From Bacteroidales bacterium (lineage in GTDB: Bacteria; Bacteroidota; Bacteroidia; Bacteroidales; GCA-2748055), in contig JAOZUK010000025.1 of NCBI GenBank assembly GCA_029938715.1, positions 1 to 40,485 on the forward strand: a DNA stretch of 40,485 nt, written 5' to 3'. The position numbers and the translations under genes were made by a program. Below, piece after piece: positions 18,330 to 25,882 of the stretch; position 1 is the stretch's first letter; each line of letters starts with the position of its first letter. The notes below the pieces were generated by a model, which saw nothing but the letters and a program-made list of their open reading frames with translations, was not told the DNA's origin and searched no databases.

Positions 18330-18647
18330 ATGGTAAGCACTATACTTATAGCCATTGGAGTACTCTTCAACCTGTTTGGCTGCATCGGATTGATCCGGCT
18401 TCCGGATGTTTATAACAGACTTCAGTCTGCAACCAAATGTGGAACGCTGGGCACATGCAGCATCCTGGCCGGGGCACTGATTCATTTTGGCTTCATGGAT
18501 GCCGGAATCAAAGCCCTCATCGCAATACCTTTGCTCTTCTTTGGAGCAACAGCGGCTGCCCATGCCCTCGTAAGGGGCGCCTATCATTTTGGAGTCAAAC
18601 TAGGGGACAAAAGTGTAAAGGACGATTATAAAGATATTGCGAAATGA
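18330..18647 (+). CDS. mrpG: Mrp-type subunit G (MnhG/MbhC-like)
   Basis: This 105-residue protein has three helices. The family motif GCIGLIRLPDVYNRLQSATK (about 17-36), followed by TCSILAG, is diagnostic of MnhG. It ends in a 4-bp overlap with the next Fe-S gene. It completes the B-C-D-E-F-G set of the Mrp module. Confidence 0.92.
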   Translation: MVSTILIAIGVLFNLFGCIGLIRLPDVYNRLQSATKCGTLGTCSILAGALIHFGFMDAGIKALIAIPLLFFGATAAAHALVRGAYHFGVKLGDKSVKDDYKDIAK

Positions 18648-19252
18648 AGTATCCAAAAATCAGGGAACTAAAGGAAGCGGTGGTGTCTCTTTTATCACCC
18701 GCATACACCTCTTCCTTTCCAAAAAAAGCCCATACTCCCTTTGAAAATTTCAGAGGAAAACCGGAAGTCAATGATAAAGAATGCGTAGGATGTGAAACCT
18801 GTTCCCATGTTTGTCCATCCAAAGCCATTACCATTGTGGACAACCGGGAAACCGGGATCAGAGAGATCACAAGGGATTTCGGTAAATGTATTTTCTGTGG
18901 AATGTGTCAAGAGCACTGTATAACGGGAAAGGGAGTTATCCTATCTGATAAGATATTCGATCTGGCTGTTTTTGACAGGACTAAAATCGTAGAAAAACAG
19001 GAAAAAGATCTGGTGGTGTGTAAACACTGCAGCGCCATCATTACCACCGCAGACCACATTCAATACCTGCATAAAAAGCTTGGGCCAAAAGCATATGCCT
19101 CCATCCTTAATCTGAATCTCCTTCATGAAAAGCTCGAACTGGCTCCCCGGGAAGAGACCGATGTGGAGATCAAAGACGGATTGAAACGCAAAGATATGTT
19201 CAACATCATCTGTCCCAACTGCATGCGATCCGTTCTAATTGAATATATTTAA
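18644..19252 (+). CDS. NuoI/MbhN/EchF-like 4Fe-4S subunit with C-terminal CxxC pairs
   Basis: This subunit links the electron donor to the hydrogenase core. The 202-residue protein has two 4Fe-4S motifs: Cys 47, 50, 53 and 57, and Cys 82, 85, 88 and 92. A C-terminal extension of about 100 residues holds two further pairs, CKHC (126, 129) and CPNC (190, 193), which could form one zinc or rubredoxin-like site. The extension is longer than EchF or MbhN normally has. The gene is separated from the other hydrogenase core genes by the Mrp module, yet overlaps mrpG by 4 bp, so it belongs to the operon. Confidence 0.87.
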   Translation: MKYPKIRELKEAVVSLLSPAYTSSFPKKAHTPFENFRGKPEVNDKECVGCETCSHVCPSKAITIVDNRETGIREITRDFGKCIFCGMCQEHCITGKGVILSDKIFDLAVFDRTKIVEKQEKDLVVCKHCSAIITTADHIQYLHKKLGPKAYASILNLNLLHEKLELAPREETDVEIKDGLKRKDMFNIICPNCMRSVLIEYI

Positions 19253-19258
19253 TCCCCG

Positions 19259-19708
19259 ATGCCTGAACTGTCAGAATTACTTGATAATGCACACATGCTG
19301 TTGTTTATTGGGGTGGGCAATGTGTTGAAGTGCGATGATGGCGTTGGAGTTGTCATCAGCAGACAGATCAGGGAGAGGCCTGATATCCTTTCGCTTACAG
19401 TTGAAGTCAGCATAGAAAACTATATAGGAAAAATCAATTCCATGAAGCCCGGTGCCATTGTGATTCTCGATTGTATGGAGCTTGGATCCGATCCTGGTAC
19501 CTACCGGATCATCTCTCTCGACCATGTGGAAGATATGACCTTCAATACCCACAACATCTCCCTTAGCAGGGTAGGTGACTTTTTTCGATTTCCCTCTTAT
19601 GTGCTTGGGGTTCAGCCTTTATGTATTAATTTTGGGGATGAACTATCCCCTCCGGTTCAACATACAGCCCACCGCATCATCAGCCAGATTAACCAACAAA
19701 AAAACTAG
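19259..19708 (+). CDS. Hydrogenase maturation protease (HycI/HyaD family, M52)
   Basis: This nickel-dependent endopeptidase trims the C-terminus of NiFe hydrogenase large subunits after nickel insertion. The 149-residue protein has the N-terminal signature GVGNVLKCDDGVG (about 18-30), with Asp 26/27 at the first nickel-ligand place, Asp 71 in VILDCMELG, and His 98 in the THNISL motif. All three metal ligands are accounted for, with Asp in place of the more common Glu at the first. It lies 6 bp after the Fe-S subunit. No hypABCDEF genes are in the window, so other maturation factors must be elsewhere. Confidence 0.88.
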   Translation: MPELSELLDNAHMLLFIGVGNVLKCDDGVGVVISRQIRERPDILSLTVEVSIENYIGKINSMKPGAIVILDCMELGSDPGTYRIISLDHVEDMTFNTHNISLSRVGDFFRFPSYVLGVQPLCINFGDELSPPVQHTAHRIISQINQQKN

Positions 19709-19710
19709 CT

Positions 19711-20121
19711 ATGGCTAATAACTATTATTGTCCCATTTGCAGAAGCAACATAAACATTGGCAACTCCCTTGTCTTTTCTGCCAAATCGCCAGAAAACAAA
19801 AAAGGGCTCGTTTTCCTTGACACTGAACTAGGAAATTACACCAAAAGCACCCATCCCGATTTTGAACTCCAGGAGGGTGTGGAGTACAAATTCTATTGCC
19901 CGGTATGTCGTGCCAAACTTAATAAGGAAGAGAATCCAAACCTTGTGAAAGTGCATATGACCGATCGGGAAGGAGATGAATTTGAAATTAACATCTCCAA
20001 TATTATTGGCGAGCATTGTACGTATAAGATCGAGGAGAAGAGGGTTCAGGCATTTGGACCGGATGCAGATCGCTACAAGAAATACCTGGATCTACCTCTT
20101 GAGTATCACAAGTACCTGTAA
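19711..20121 (+). CDS. CPxC metal-binding protein at the end of the hydrogenase operon
   Basis: I do not recognise a named family. The 136-residue soluble protein has two matching knuckles, YYCPICR (Cys 7, 10) and FYCPVCR (Cys 63, 66), typical of one zinc-ribbon or rubredoxin-like site built from two halves 53 residues apart. Only one other Cys is present, near residue 110. The gene starts 2 bp after the protease stop, so it is co-transcribed and is a candidate accessory factor for the hydrogenase (assembly, metal delivery or electron transfer). It does not have the spacing of HypA. Function is open. Confidence 0.7.
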   Translation: MANNYYCPICRSNINIGNSLVFSAKSPENKKGLVFLDTELGNYTKSTHPDFELQEGVEYKFYCPVCRAKLNKEENPNLVKVHMTDREGDEFEINISNIIGEHCTYKIEEKRVQAFGPDADRYKKYLDLPLEYHKYL

Positions 20122-20163
20122 ATGTTAATGAGCTATTAGGTCTTACTCCCTGCATAATGTAGA

Positions 20164-20196
20164 TTTGTGGAGTGATTATGCTATTTTTTAACTTTA
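20164..20196 (+). promoter_or_regulatory. Possible promoter of the coiled-coil membrane protein gene
   Basis: TTTG at 20164-20167 and TAACTTTA at 20189-20196 (one mismatch to TAnnTTTG) are separated by 21 bp, close to the Bacteroidota -33/-7 spacing. It would give a leader of roughly 65 bases before 20270. The region between 20122 and 20269 holds no other visible feature and no clear terminator for the hydrogenase operon. Confidence 0.3.
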
Positions 20197-20269
20197 CAGG
20201 AATCATTTTTTATCATATATAATTAGTAATTTCGTTACTGCAAATAAGCATACTAACGAGATACTACAA

Positions 20270-20884
20270 ATGATGAGGAAGAATTTACGTAAATATGGTT
20301 CAATACTAATAATGATCTGCATAACCATTCCTGGTTTTGTAAAGTTAAACGCTCAAACGTTATCAGCCGTACTTGATTCGGCCACCATCGAATCACAGTT
20401 GAATAGCATTCATCAAAGAACCAGGGTTTACGATAATTTCAGGGCCATTCGCGATGACATTTTCGTTAAAATGAAAGGGAATGTGCTGGATTCCCTGGAG
20501 GGAGCAAAACTTGAAATTGCCCTCTTGAACAGCAATATGATAGAGCGGAATTTCCAGATTGAAACTTTGAATTCGGACCTGTCCCGCACAAAAAATGAAA
20601 GGGATGAGGCCATCAGGAACAAGGACGGCATGTCATTTATTGGAATACAATTGAACAAAGGAGTTTACAACTCCATCATGTGGTTTGTGGTGTTGGGACT
20701 AATTGTGGTTTCGGTTGCGCTTTTTCTCCTTTTCAAACGTGCTCACATAGTCACTACCCAGGTGAAGAATGAGCTGGCAACTATGAAAACCGAATTTGAA
20801 GAACATAAGAACAATTCCAGGGAAAAATATGAGAAGCTGGTGGTGTCCCACCACAATGAGATCATGAAAATGAAACGCAGCTGA
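20270..20884 (+). CDS. Secreted or membrane coiled-coil protein, function unknown
   Basis: The 204-residue protein has a signal peptide (about 1-29, ending LNAQ), a periplasmic segment of about 100 residues with heptad-like helix (about 70-118), one membrane helix (about 133-155, VVLGLIVVSVALFLLF), and a charged C-terminal coiled coil facing the cytoplasm. Proteins of this build are frequent in Bacteroidota and have no assigned function known to me. It stands alone between the hydrogenase operon and the next unknown gene. Confidence 0.75.
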   Translation: MMRKNLRKYGSILIMICITIPGFVKLNAQTLSAVLDSATIESQLNSIHQRTRVYDNFRAIRDDIFVKMKGNVLDSLEGAKLEIALLNSNMIERNFQIETLNSDLSRTKNERDEAIRNKDGMSFIGIQLNKGVYNSIMWFVVLGLIVVSVALFLLFKRAHIVTTQVKNELATMKTEFEEHKNNSREKYEKLVVSHHNEIMKMKRS

Positions 20885-21123
20885 ACCTCAAAAGCGTAAT
20901 CAACCCCAATCCCCTGGGGACTTAATACCATACCACAAAAAACTGACCGGAGTTGGAACTCAGGTGAATAAAAAGAATTTATTTGTCAGGATACCTGAAC
21001 TTATTCGACAGTCTATAAGACTCATGAGCTTCAAGTCCTCATGGATGATTAATTCTTTAGACATACCAGAACGGGATCAGCTTTCCATTGATCAGTTCAA
21101 ATTTTACAAAAAACATAGCTATT

Positions 21124-21990
21124 ATGAAACCTAATATCAAGCCCTGGCAACTGTTGTCTATCTCCTATAACGATAAGCTGCAAGATACCCTCCTCCAACA
21201 ATATCATGCGGCCCAGTTTTTAGCCATAGCCGGGCGCTATCTAATTCCTCAGCAAGCCGATGATAGCAACACCAGCCTGGTCTTCTTGCCAGAAAAACAA
21301 GAGCTGGCAAGTCAGGAACTTCAAACTGATAACCGCCTGGTTCTGAATTTATCTGATTTTTCTCTTGGATTCCTCAAAAAGGATACCCTGGTACCCCATG
21401 AGATTTCATTACAGGGTAAATCAAAAAGTGAGGTCTATGATATATTGGTACAGATTCTTAATAAAGAGGGAATTAACACGGGTAATTTGAAGAATAAGTT
21501 GCATTATGACCTCCTCGATCATGAACTATTGCACGGAGCTGCTTTTAAGAAAAATGATACCCAATTTATCCAGGAGCATATTGGATATCGGCACAATGCA
21601 CAACTAATTCTTGAACAAATCGCAGGGGAATATCCAAAAGCTGAAAGAGTCAGAGTCTGGCCACACCATTTTGATACCGGAAGCATTATACCTGTCCGCT
21701 TTGATGATCAGGGAGAAATTACGCAATCTATGGGTATAGGTTGGGCAATTCCTGACAGCATGATCAATGAGCCTTACTTTTACCTGAGCTTCTGGGCTGC
21801 AAAACCCAGCATACTTCCAGAGAATATGCCCGCACTTACATCAGGTAAGTGGATGATCCCTGAATGGAACGGTGGCGTCCTCAGGCTTTCTGAAATTCTG
21901 CGCCAATCCTCTCCGGAAGGACAATATGCCAGCGTCAGGTCATTTTTTACATCGGGATTGCTGATCCTTGAACAACATCTCAATCCATAG
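21124..21990 (+). CDS. Uncharacterised soluble protein with a WPHHFD motif
   Basis: The 288-residue protein has no signal peptide or membrane segment. The ATG at 21124 gives MKPNIKPWQLL. A TTG at 21088 would add 12 residues that look non-native, so the ATG is preferred. The motif RVWPHHFDTGSIIPV lies about two thirds in, followed by YFYLSFWAAKPS. A similar WPHHFD pattern occurs in uncharacterised DUF5996-like proteins, but I am not sure of the link. It may be a metal-binding or hydrolase fold (two adjacent His and an Asp). The gene stands alone, with 239 bp upstream and 125 bp downstream free of other features. Confidence 0.7.
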   Translation: MKPNIKPWQLLSISYNDKLQDTLLQQYHAAQFLAIAGRYLIPQQADDSNTSLVFLPEKQELASQELQTDNRLVLNLSDFSLGFLKKDTLVPHEISLQGKSKSEVYDILVQILNKEGINTGNLKNKLHYDLLDHELLHGAAFKKNDTQFIQEHIGYRHNAQLILEQIAGEYPKAERVRVWPHHFDTGSIIPVRFDDQGEITQSMGIGWAIPDSMINEPYFYLSFWAAKPSILPENMPALTSGKWMIPEWNGGVLRLSEILRQSSPEGQYASVRSFFTSGLLILEQHLNP

Positions 21991-22115
21991 AATCATGCAA
22001 TGGTATATTCCAAGGTTGCCATTATCTATTGAAATTATGAGTAATCCGCCGATGTTCTGCTTATTTAGTTGGCATAGATTTTTTGGATCCATATCTTTAG
22101 GGAAAACCAACTGAA

Positions 22116-23018
22116 ATGAATAACATACCCGTGCTTTGCGTAACCGGAGAATCCCTGGCTGAAACTTATGAAGCCGCCCTGGTGAAACTTTACAATGAAG
22201 GAACCCGCTTTAAAACCCAGTATGACAAGCCGGGAGATCCGTTAAGCCTCGACTGTACTCTAAATGCGACTGTCCTGAATCCTGAAAAAGATCCCATGAT
22301 ACACCAGGCATTTCCCGGTGGTATTGAGGACCTTAAGGAGTATGTTATGGAGTTAAAAGGTTTCAAAGACCACTGGGTGAAAAATATGAACGACCCCAAA
22401 GATACCCGCTGGGAGTATACCTATCATGGCAGGCTTCAGCACTATGGATCGTGGAAAGAGATCGTGGAAGAAAATGGCAATCCAGTAAGAAAAGATGTGG
22501 GATTCAAGGTGGATCAGGTCGAACATGTGATTCAAAAACTGGTGGACCAACCCTACACCCGACAGGCCCAGATGATCACCTGGATGCCCAACCATGATCT
22601 CCAGGTTTACGACCCGCCCTGCCTTCAGTCGCTCTGGTACAGAATCCTGGAGGATGAGGATGGGACACAATGGCTCAATTGCAACATCCGTTTTCGCAGC
22701 AACGATGCCTGGGGTGCCAGCTTTATGAATATGTTTGGTTTTATTCAATTTAATAAAGAGGTAATTGCAGCAGAAGTGGCAAAGCGGAGTGGCAAAGCGG
22801 TCCACCTGGGGAGAATGAATTGGCAGGCCGATTCATACCACATTTATGGCAGGGACATTGAGCAGGCCAAAGCCATGCTTTTTGATCGACTGGACTCCAT
22901 GACACTTGAAGAGCGGACCTTCAATTTTGGAGATGATTTTATCCGTGAAATGTATGATCAGGCTGAACATTCAGCCCTAATGAAAATTAAGAAGTACGAC
23001 CAGGAGCATGCTCTGTAA
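22116..23018 (+). CDS. Divergent thymidylate synthase family protein
   Basis: The 300-residue protein has the active-site order of the thymidylate synthase fold. Arg 149 (YTRQAQMITW) matches the phosphate-binding Arg pair, Cys 169 in DPPCLQ the nucleophile, Arg 194-Asp 197 (RSND) the phosphate/pyrimidine loop, Asn 205 the base-recognition Asn, and His 242 with Tyr 244 (HIY) the deoxyribose contacts. It is not ThyA-like in length or at its ends, having about 90 extra N-terminal residues and a charged C-terminus. Retention of Asn 205 suggests a uracil nucleotide substrate rather than dCMP. It may make dTMP or another 5-substituted dUMP. Its 3' end overlaps by 32 bp the convergent DNPH1-like gene. 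Confidence 0.8.
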   Translation: MNNIPVLCVTGESLAETYEAALVKLYNEGTRFKTQYDKPGDPLSLDCTLNATVLNPEKDPMIHQAFPGGIEDLKEYVMELKGFKDHWVKNMNDPKDTRWEYTYHGRLQHYGSWKEIVEENGNPVRKDVGFKVDQVEHVIQKLVDQPYTRQAQMITWMPNHDLQVYDPPCLQSLWYRILEDEDGTQWLNCNIRFRSNDAWGASFMNMFGFIQFNKEVIAAEVAKRSGKAVHLGRMNWQADSYHIYGRDIEQAKAMLFDRLDSMTLEERTFNFGDDFIREMYDQAEHSALMKIKKYDQEHAL

Positions 23019-23421
23019 AAAACTGATCCAGGACAACTCCTAACTCTTCCAAATTTTCATATGTATGGTTTACCACCTCTTCACTACCGGCAATCATGGC
23101 CGATAGGGTATAATCTGAAGAGGAATTGAACAGACATAACAGCGGTTTTCCCATTTCTATGGCCCTCCCAATTTCATAACCAACCCCCAGGCTGGGAACC
23201 GTTACATCAGCCACTACCACATCCGATTCGCGAACCCATTGCATATCCCGGTCATGTATCTCCTTATCTGTAAGAATCCGGTCCTTGTTCTCGATGATCT
23301 CATCACTTCCCAGATGCTCAGTCAGCACATTTCCATACCCGCTTAACATAACTATTAACTTCTCATAGGTACTGGCCAGCTGTCGGCCTCCCCGTATTGA
23401 ACCACAGAAATATATTTTCAT
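22987..23421 (-). CDS. 2'-deoxynucleoside 5'-phosphate N-hydrolase (DNPH1/Rcl-like)
   Basis: The 144-residue protein is a close match to the DNPH1 pattern: YFCGSIRGGRQ at the N-terminus (substrate loop), LTEHLGSDE, HDRDMQWVRESDVVVADVT with the catalytic Asp, and PSLGVGYEIGRA with the catalytic Glu, then LSAMI. DNPH1 cleaves the glycosidic bond of 5'-deoxynucleotides. The human enzyme acts on 5-hydroxymethyl-dUMP, which keeps that base out of DNA. The bacterial homologue may instead take purine deoxynucleotides. It converges on the thymidylate-synthase-like gene, so the two are neighbours in nucleotide chemistry but not one transcript. Confidence 0.85.
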   Translation of the reverse strand: MKIYFCGSIRGGRQLASTYEKLIVMLSGYGNVLTEHLGSDEIIENKDRILTDKEIHDRDMQWVRESDVVVADVTVPSLGVGYEIGRAIEMGKPLLCLFNSSSDYTLSAMIAGSEEVVNHTYENLEELGVVLDQFFTEHAPGRTS

Positions 23422-23514
23422 GCAACCCGTTGATTTAGTGTTTTATTTATCAGAATATTGCCTAAAAATAGATAAATTAGTCTACACTCAATAATTAACT
23501 AAAAGAATTATCTC

Positions 23515-23697
23515 ATGAGTAAAGACGTTCAAAAAACTGCCCCTGCTGGTGCAGTATATGGATTCGGTTTTATTGGAGCTGCGATTTTCTACATCTCCAC
23601 CGCCACTGGTTTCTGGATGGGTGTTGTAGGTTTTCTAAAGGCAATTGTCTGGCCCGCTTTCCTGGTTTTCGAGGCCTTTAAAAACATGGCCGGATAG
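23515..23697 (+). CDS. Small hydrophobic membrane protein, 60 residues
   Basis: The frame begins MSKDVQKTAPAGAVYGFGFIGA and has two hydrophobic stretches (about 15-32 and 33-50) with several aromatic residues, ending EAFKNMAG. The amino-acid content, the ATG and the isolated position after a 93-bp upstream gap with AT-rich promoter-like DNA suggest a true gene and not a chance frame. Similar short proteins with a Trp-rich membrane core are common in Bacteroidota. No function is known to me. Confidence 0.6.
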   Translation: MSKDVQKTAPAGAVYGFGFIGAAIFYISTATGFWMGVVGFLKAIVWPAFLVFEAFKNMAG

Positions 23698-23710
23698 ACT
23701 CAACTCTTAT

Positions 23711-24133
23711 CTAAAGTTCCATATCACTGATATGAAGATCCAGGGCCTTCACAGAGATCTGTATTTCACGCACCGAAATTGCCAGTGAGACAATAAGCAT
23801 CACCAGGGCAATTCCGAAAATGATTTCAGCCGAAAGCTGTAATTCAATGTAGACGAGGAACATACAAAGCACACAGAGCAGAAGACTCCCGATCCCCAGT
23901 AATTGCATGGTACGAGTCAGCACCAGTCGTTTTCGCAGGTTCTGGATCTGGCCCACTATAAGCGTATCGGGAATGGCTTCGCCTAGCTCCGCTTTGCTTC
24001 GGTTCTCTTTGTACCTGGCATGGAGACCTCTGACTACACTTGCATAGGCCAAAAACCGATTGGTATAAGCAAGTAATAAAAGAGAAATTGCCGAAAATAA
24101 CAGGGCCGGTGTTGTGAGTGTCAGCTGATTCAT
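23711..24133 (-). CDS. DUF2721 family membrane protein
   Basis: The 140-residue protein has an N-terminal membrane helix (about 8-28), a basic amphipathic stretch (about 35-70, with VVRGLHARYKE and IQNLRKRLVLTR), two further helices (about 72-95 and 100-122) and a charged end (REIQISVKALDLHI). This layout and the REIxxSxxAL ending are those of DUF2721. It faces the small membrane protein gene tail to tail with 13 bp between. Function is unknown. Confidence 0.8.
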   Translation of the reverse strand: MNQLTLTTPALLFSAISLLLLAYTNRFLAYASVVRGLHARYKENRSKAELGEAIPDTLIVGQIQNLRKRLVLTRTMQLLGIGSLLLCVLCMFLVYIELQLSAEIIFGIALVMLIVSLAISVREIQISVKALDLHISDMEL

Positions 24134-24239
24134 ATACTTCTTTTTTACGAATTTAAAACTAATTCTTGAAGGAAGCTGTGTTGATGATCACCTCCACATT
24201 AATCCTTACCTTGCAACCATACAATAAACCCTTCATTCC

Positions 24240-25088
24240 ATGATCGAACAGGGAAGATTTCACAAGTTATCAATTGTCAAGCGTTCAACTTTTGGGCTTT
24301 TTCTTGGAGACGAAACCGGCGAAGAGGTTCTGCTTCCCAATAAATACTGCACAGATTCCATGAAACCTGGAATGGAGGCTGAGGTATTTATTTACCGTGA
24401 TTCTGAAGAGAGAAAGGTGGCCACCACTTTAACACCCAAGATCCTGTTCCATGAATTTGCCCTTTTGAAAGTGGCGGCTGTTACCAAAGTGGGAGCCTTT
24501 ATGGATTGGGGGCTGGAAAAGGACCTGATGGTTCCTTTCAGAGAGCAACCTCAGAATATGGAAGAGGGCCGCTGGTACATTGTTTTCCTGACCCTGGATG
24601 AAAAAACAGACAGGCTTTTTGCCAGCAATAGACTGGAACGATACTTGCAGAATGAAAAGCTATCGGTGACTGAAGGTGAGGAGGTGGCACTGATTGTATG
24701 GCAAAAGACTGATCTTGGCTATACAGTAATCATTAATCATGCACACAAGGGCCTCATCTTTAATAACGAAATTTTTCAGGATCTCAATGTGGGCGAGAAG
24801 CTTAAAGGATTTGTGAAGAAGATCAGGGAGGATAATAAAATCGATATATCACTTCAACCCATCGGGTACATGAAATTCAATGATGCCAACAGTGAATTAA
24901 TTTTCAGGGCCCTTGTGGAAAACCAGGGATTCATGCCGTTTACAGATAAAAGTACCCCGGAGGTGATCTATTCTCAATTTGGCATCAGTAAAAAGGCTTT
25001 CAAGAAATCCATTGGAGCGCTCTACAAACAGAAGAAGATCCTCATTGAGACCTCTGGCATCAGATTGCTGGAGGAGAAGTCTCCCTAA
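24240..25088 (+). CDS. cvfB: CvfB/YitL-type S1-domain RNA-binding protein
   Basis: The 282-residue cytoplasmic protein is built of S1-like repeats followed by a winged helix. The second S1 unit (AAVTKVGAFMDWGLEKDLMVPF, about 80-100) and third unit (VNVGEKLKGFVKKI and DNKIDISLQP, about 185-205) are clear. The C-terminal winged helix shows VIYSQFGISKKAFKKSIGALYKQKKI (given here in parts; about 243-268). CvfB affects virulence-factor expression in Staphylococcus and binds RNA in vitro. In Bacteroidota its role is not established. It is a single gene with no obvious partners. Confidence 0.88.
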   Translation: MIEQGRFHKLSIVKRSTFGLFLGDETGEEVLLPNKYCTDSMKPGMEAEVFIYRDSEERKVATTLTPKILFHEFALLKVAAVTKVGAFMDWGLEKDLMVPFREQPQNMEEGRWYIVFLTLDEKTDRLFASNRLERYLQNEKLSVTEGEEVALIVWQKTDLGYTVIINHAHKGLIFNNEIFQDLNVGEKLKGFVKKIREDNKIDISLQPIGYMKFNDANSELIFRALVENQGFMPFTDKSTPEVIYSQFGISKKAFKKSIGALYKQKKILIETSGIRLLEEKSP

Positions 25089-25156
25089 CAGCTGATTTCT
25101 ATGAATGCCAACAGAACATCAATACCCATAAGGTGCTTTTTGGATAATCAAAGTCG

Positions 25157-25882
25157 TTGAAAAACCACTCCATATACCTCTCCTGCCTGGTGGCCTTCCT
25201 GTTCAATGCAATGAATGCACAAGTGGACACTCGGTCTGAAAAGGAGTTCCTTGAAGCAAAAAGTCATTTCAACCGATCCTATGGGACTGATTATAACCTG
25301 CTAAACGGACGGCAATATTATCTGCTCTATTCAAGTATTTCACATCCCTTTTTATACTCGGATCAGTACCGGTCAGAAAAACTGTGGCTCAAAGGAGTAA
25401 GTTATGAAGGGATACCCATCAACTATGATATCTATAAGCAAAAGCTAATTCTTCAGTATATGAGCTATTCAGGAGAGGCCAAGCAACTAATTCTGAACGA
25501 AGAATTGATAGATAGATTCATCCTGAACGGAAAGGAGTTCCGAAGACTCTCGTTCCCTGAATCGGGATCCGGTTTCTTTCAGGTGGTTAGTTCAGGCGAT
25601 CTCTCCTTTTACTTTTCATGGGAAAAAACCATGTTTTACTCCCCTACCTCCAACAGCACACCATACAACTATACGCAACCTTCCAGAAAGGCATATCTTA
25701 ATAAATCGGGGCAATTGCATACCATCAGATCCAGATCCTCATTTACAAATGCATTTGACAAGAAGTACCGAAAAAATATAAATCATTTCATTCGCAAGGA
25801 ACAGATCAATTTCAGGAGCTCCACTGATGAAAGCATAAGCCGGCTTATGGAATATTGTAAAGAACTAACAGCAACCCAATAG
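25157..25882 (+). CDS. Secreted protein of a two-gene surface cassette, function unknown
   Basis: The 241-residue protein starts at a TTG (25157) because this gives a good signal peptide: KNH, a hydrophobic core, then NAQ near residue 22. The mature part is rich in Tyr, Ser and Leu, with many predicted beta strands and no membrane helix. I do not recognise a catalytic motif. Its stop overlaps by one base the start of the following MG-domain gene, so the two are translated together and probably act together at the cell surface. Confidence 0.75.
   Translation: MKNHSIYLSCLVAFLFNAMNAQVDTRSEKEFLEAKSHFNRSYGTDYNLLNGRQYYLLYSSISHPFLYSDQYRSEKLWLKGVSYEGIPINYDIYKQKLILQYMSYSGEAKQLILNEELIDRFILNGKEFRRLSFPESGSGFFQVVSSGDLSFYFSWEKTMFYSPTSNSTPYNYTQPSRKAYLNKSGQLHTIRSRSSFTNAFDKKYRKNINHFIRKEQINFRSSTDESISRLMEYCKELTATQ

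Noticed and set aside
15264-18647. A stand-alone Mrp Na+/H+ antiporter operon
   Set aside because: The genes are overlapped or spaced by a few bases with hydrogenase genes on both sides, and the MrpA-like part is split into two genes as in Mbh/Mbs, so they belong to the hydrogenase complex.
22778-22803. Short tandem repeat (TGGCAAAGCGG twice)
   Set aside because: It lies in frame within the thymidylate-synthase-like gene and encodes ordinary residues, with only two copies.
22116-23018. dCMP hydroxymethylase
   Set aside because: The base-recognition residue is Asn (205), as in uracil-specific thymidylate synthases, and not Asp as in dCMP hydroxymethylases.
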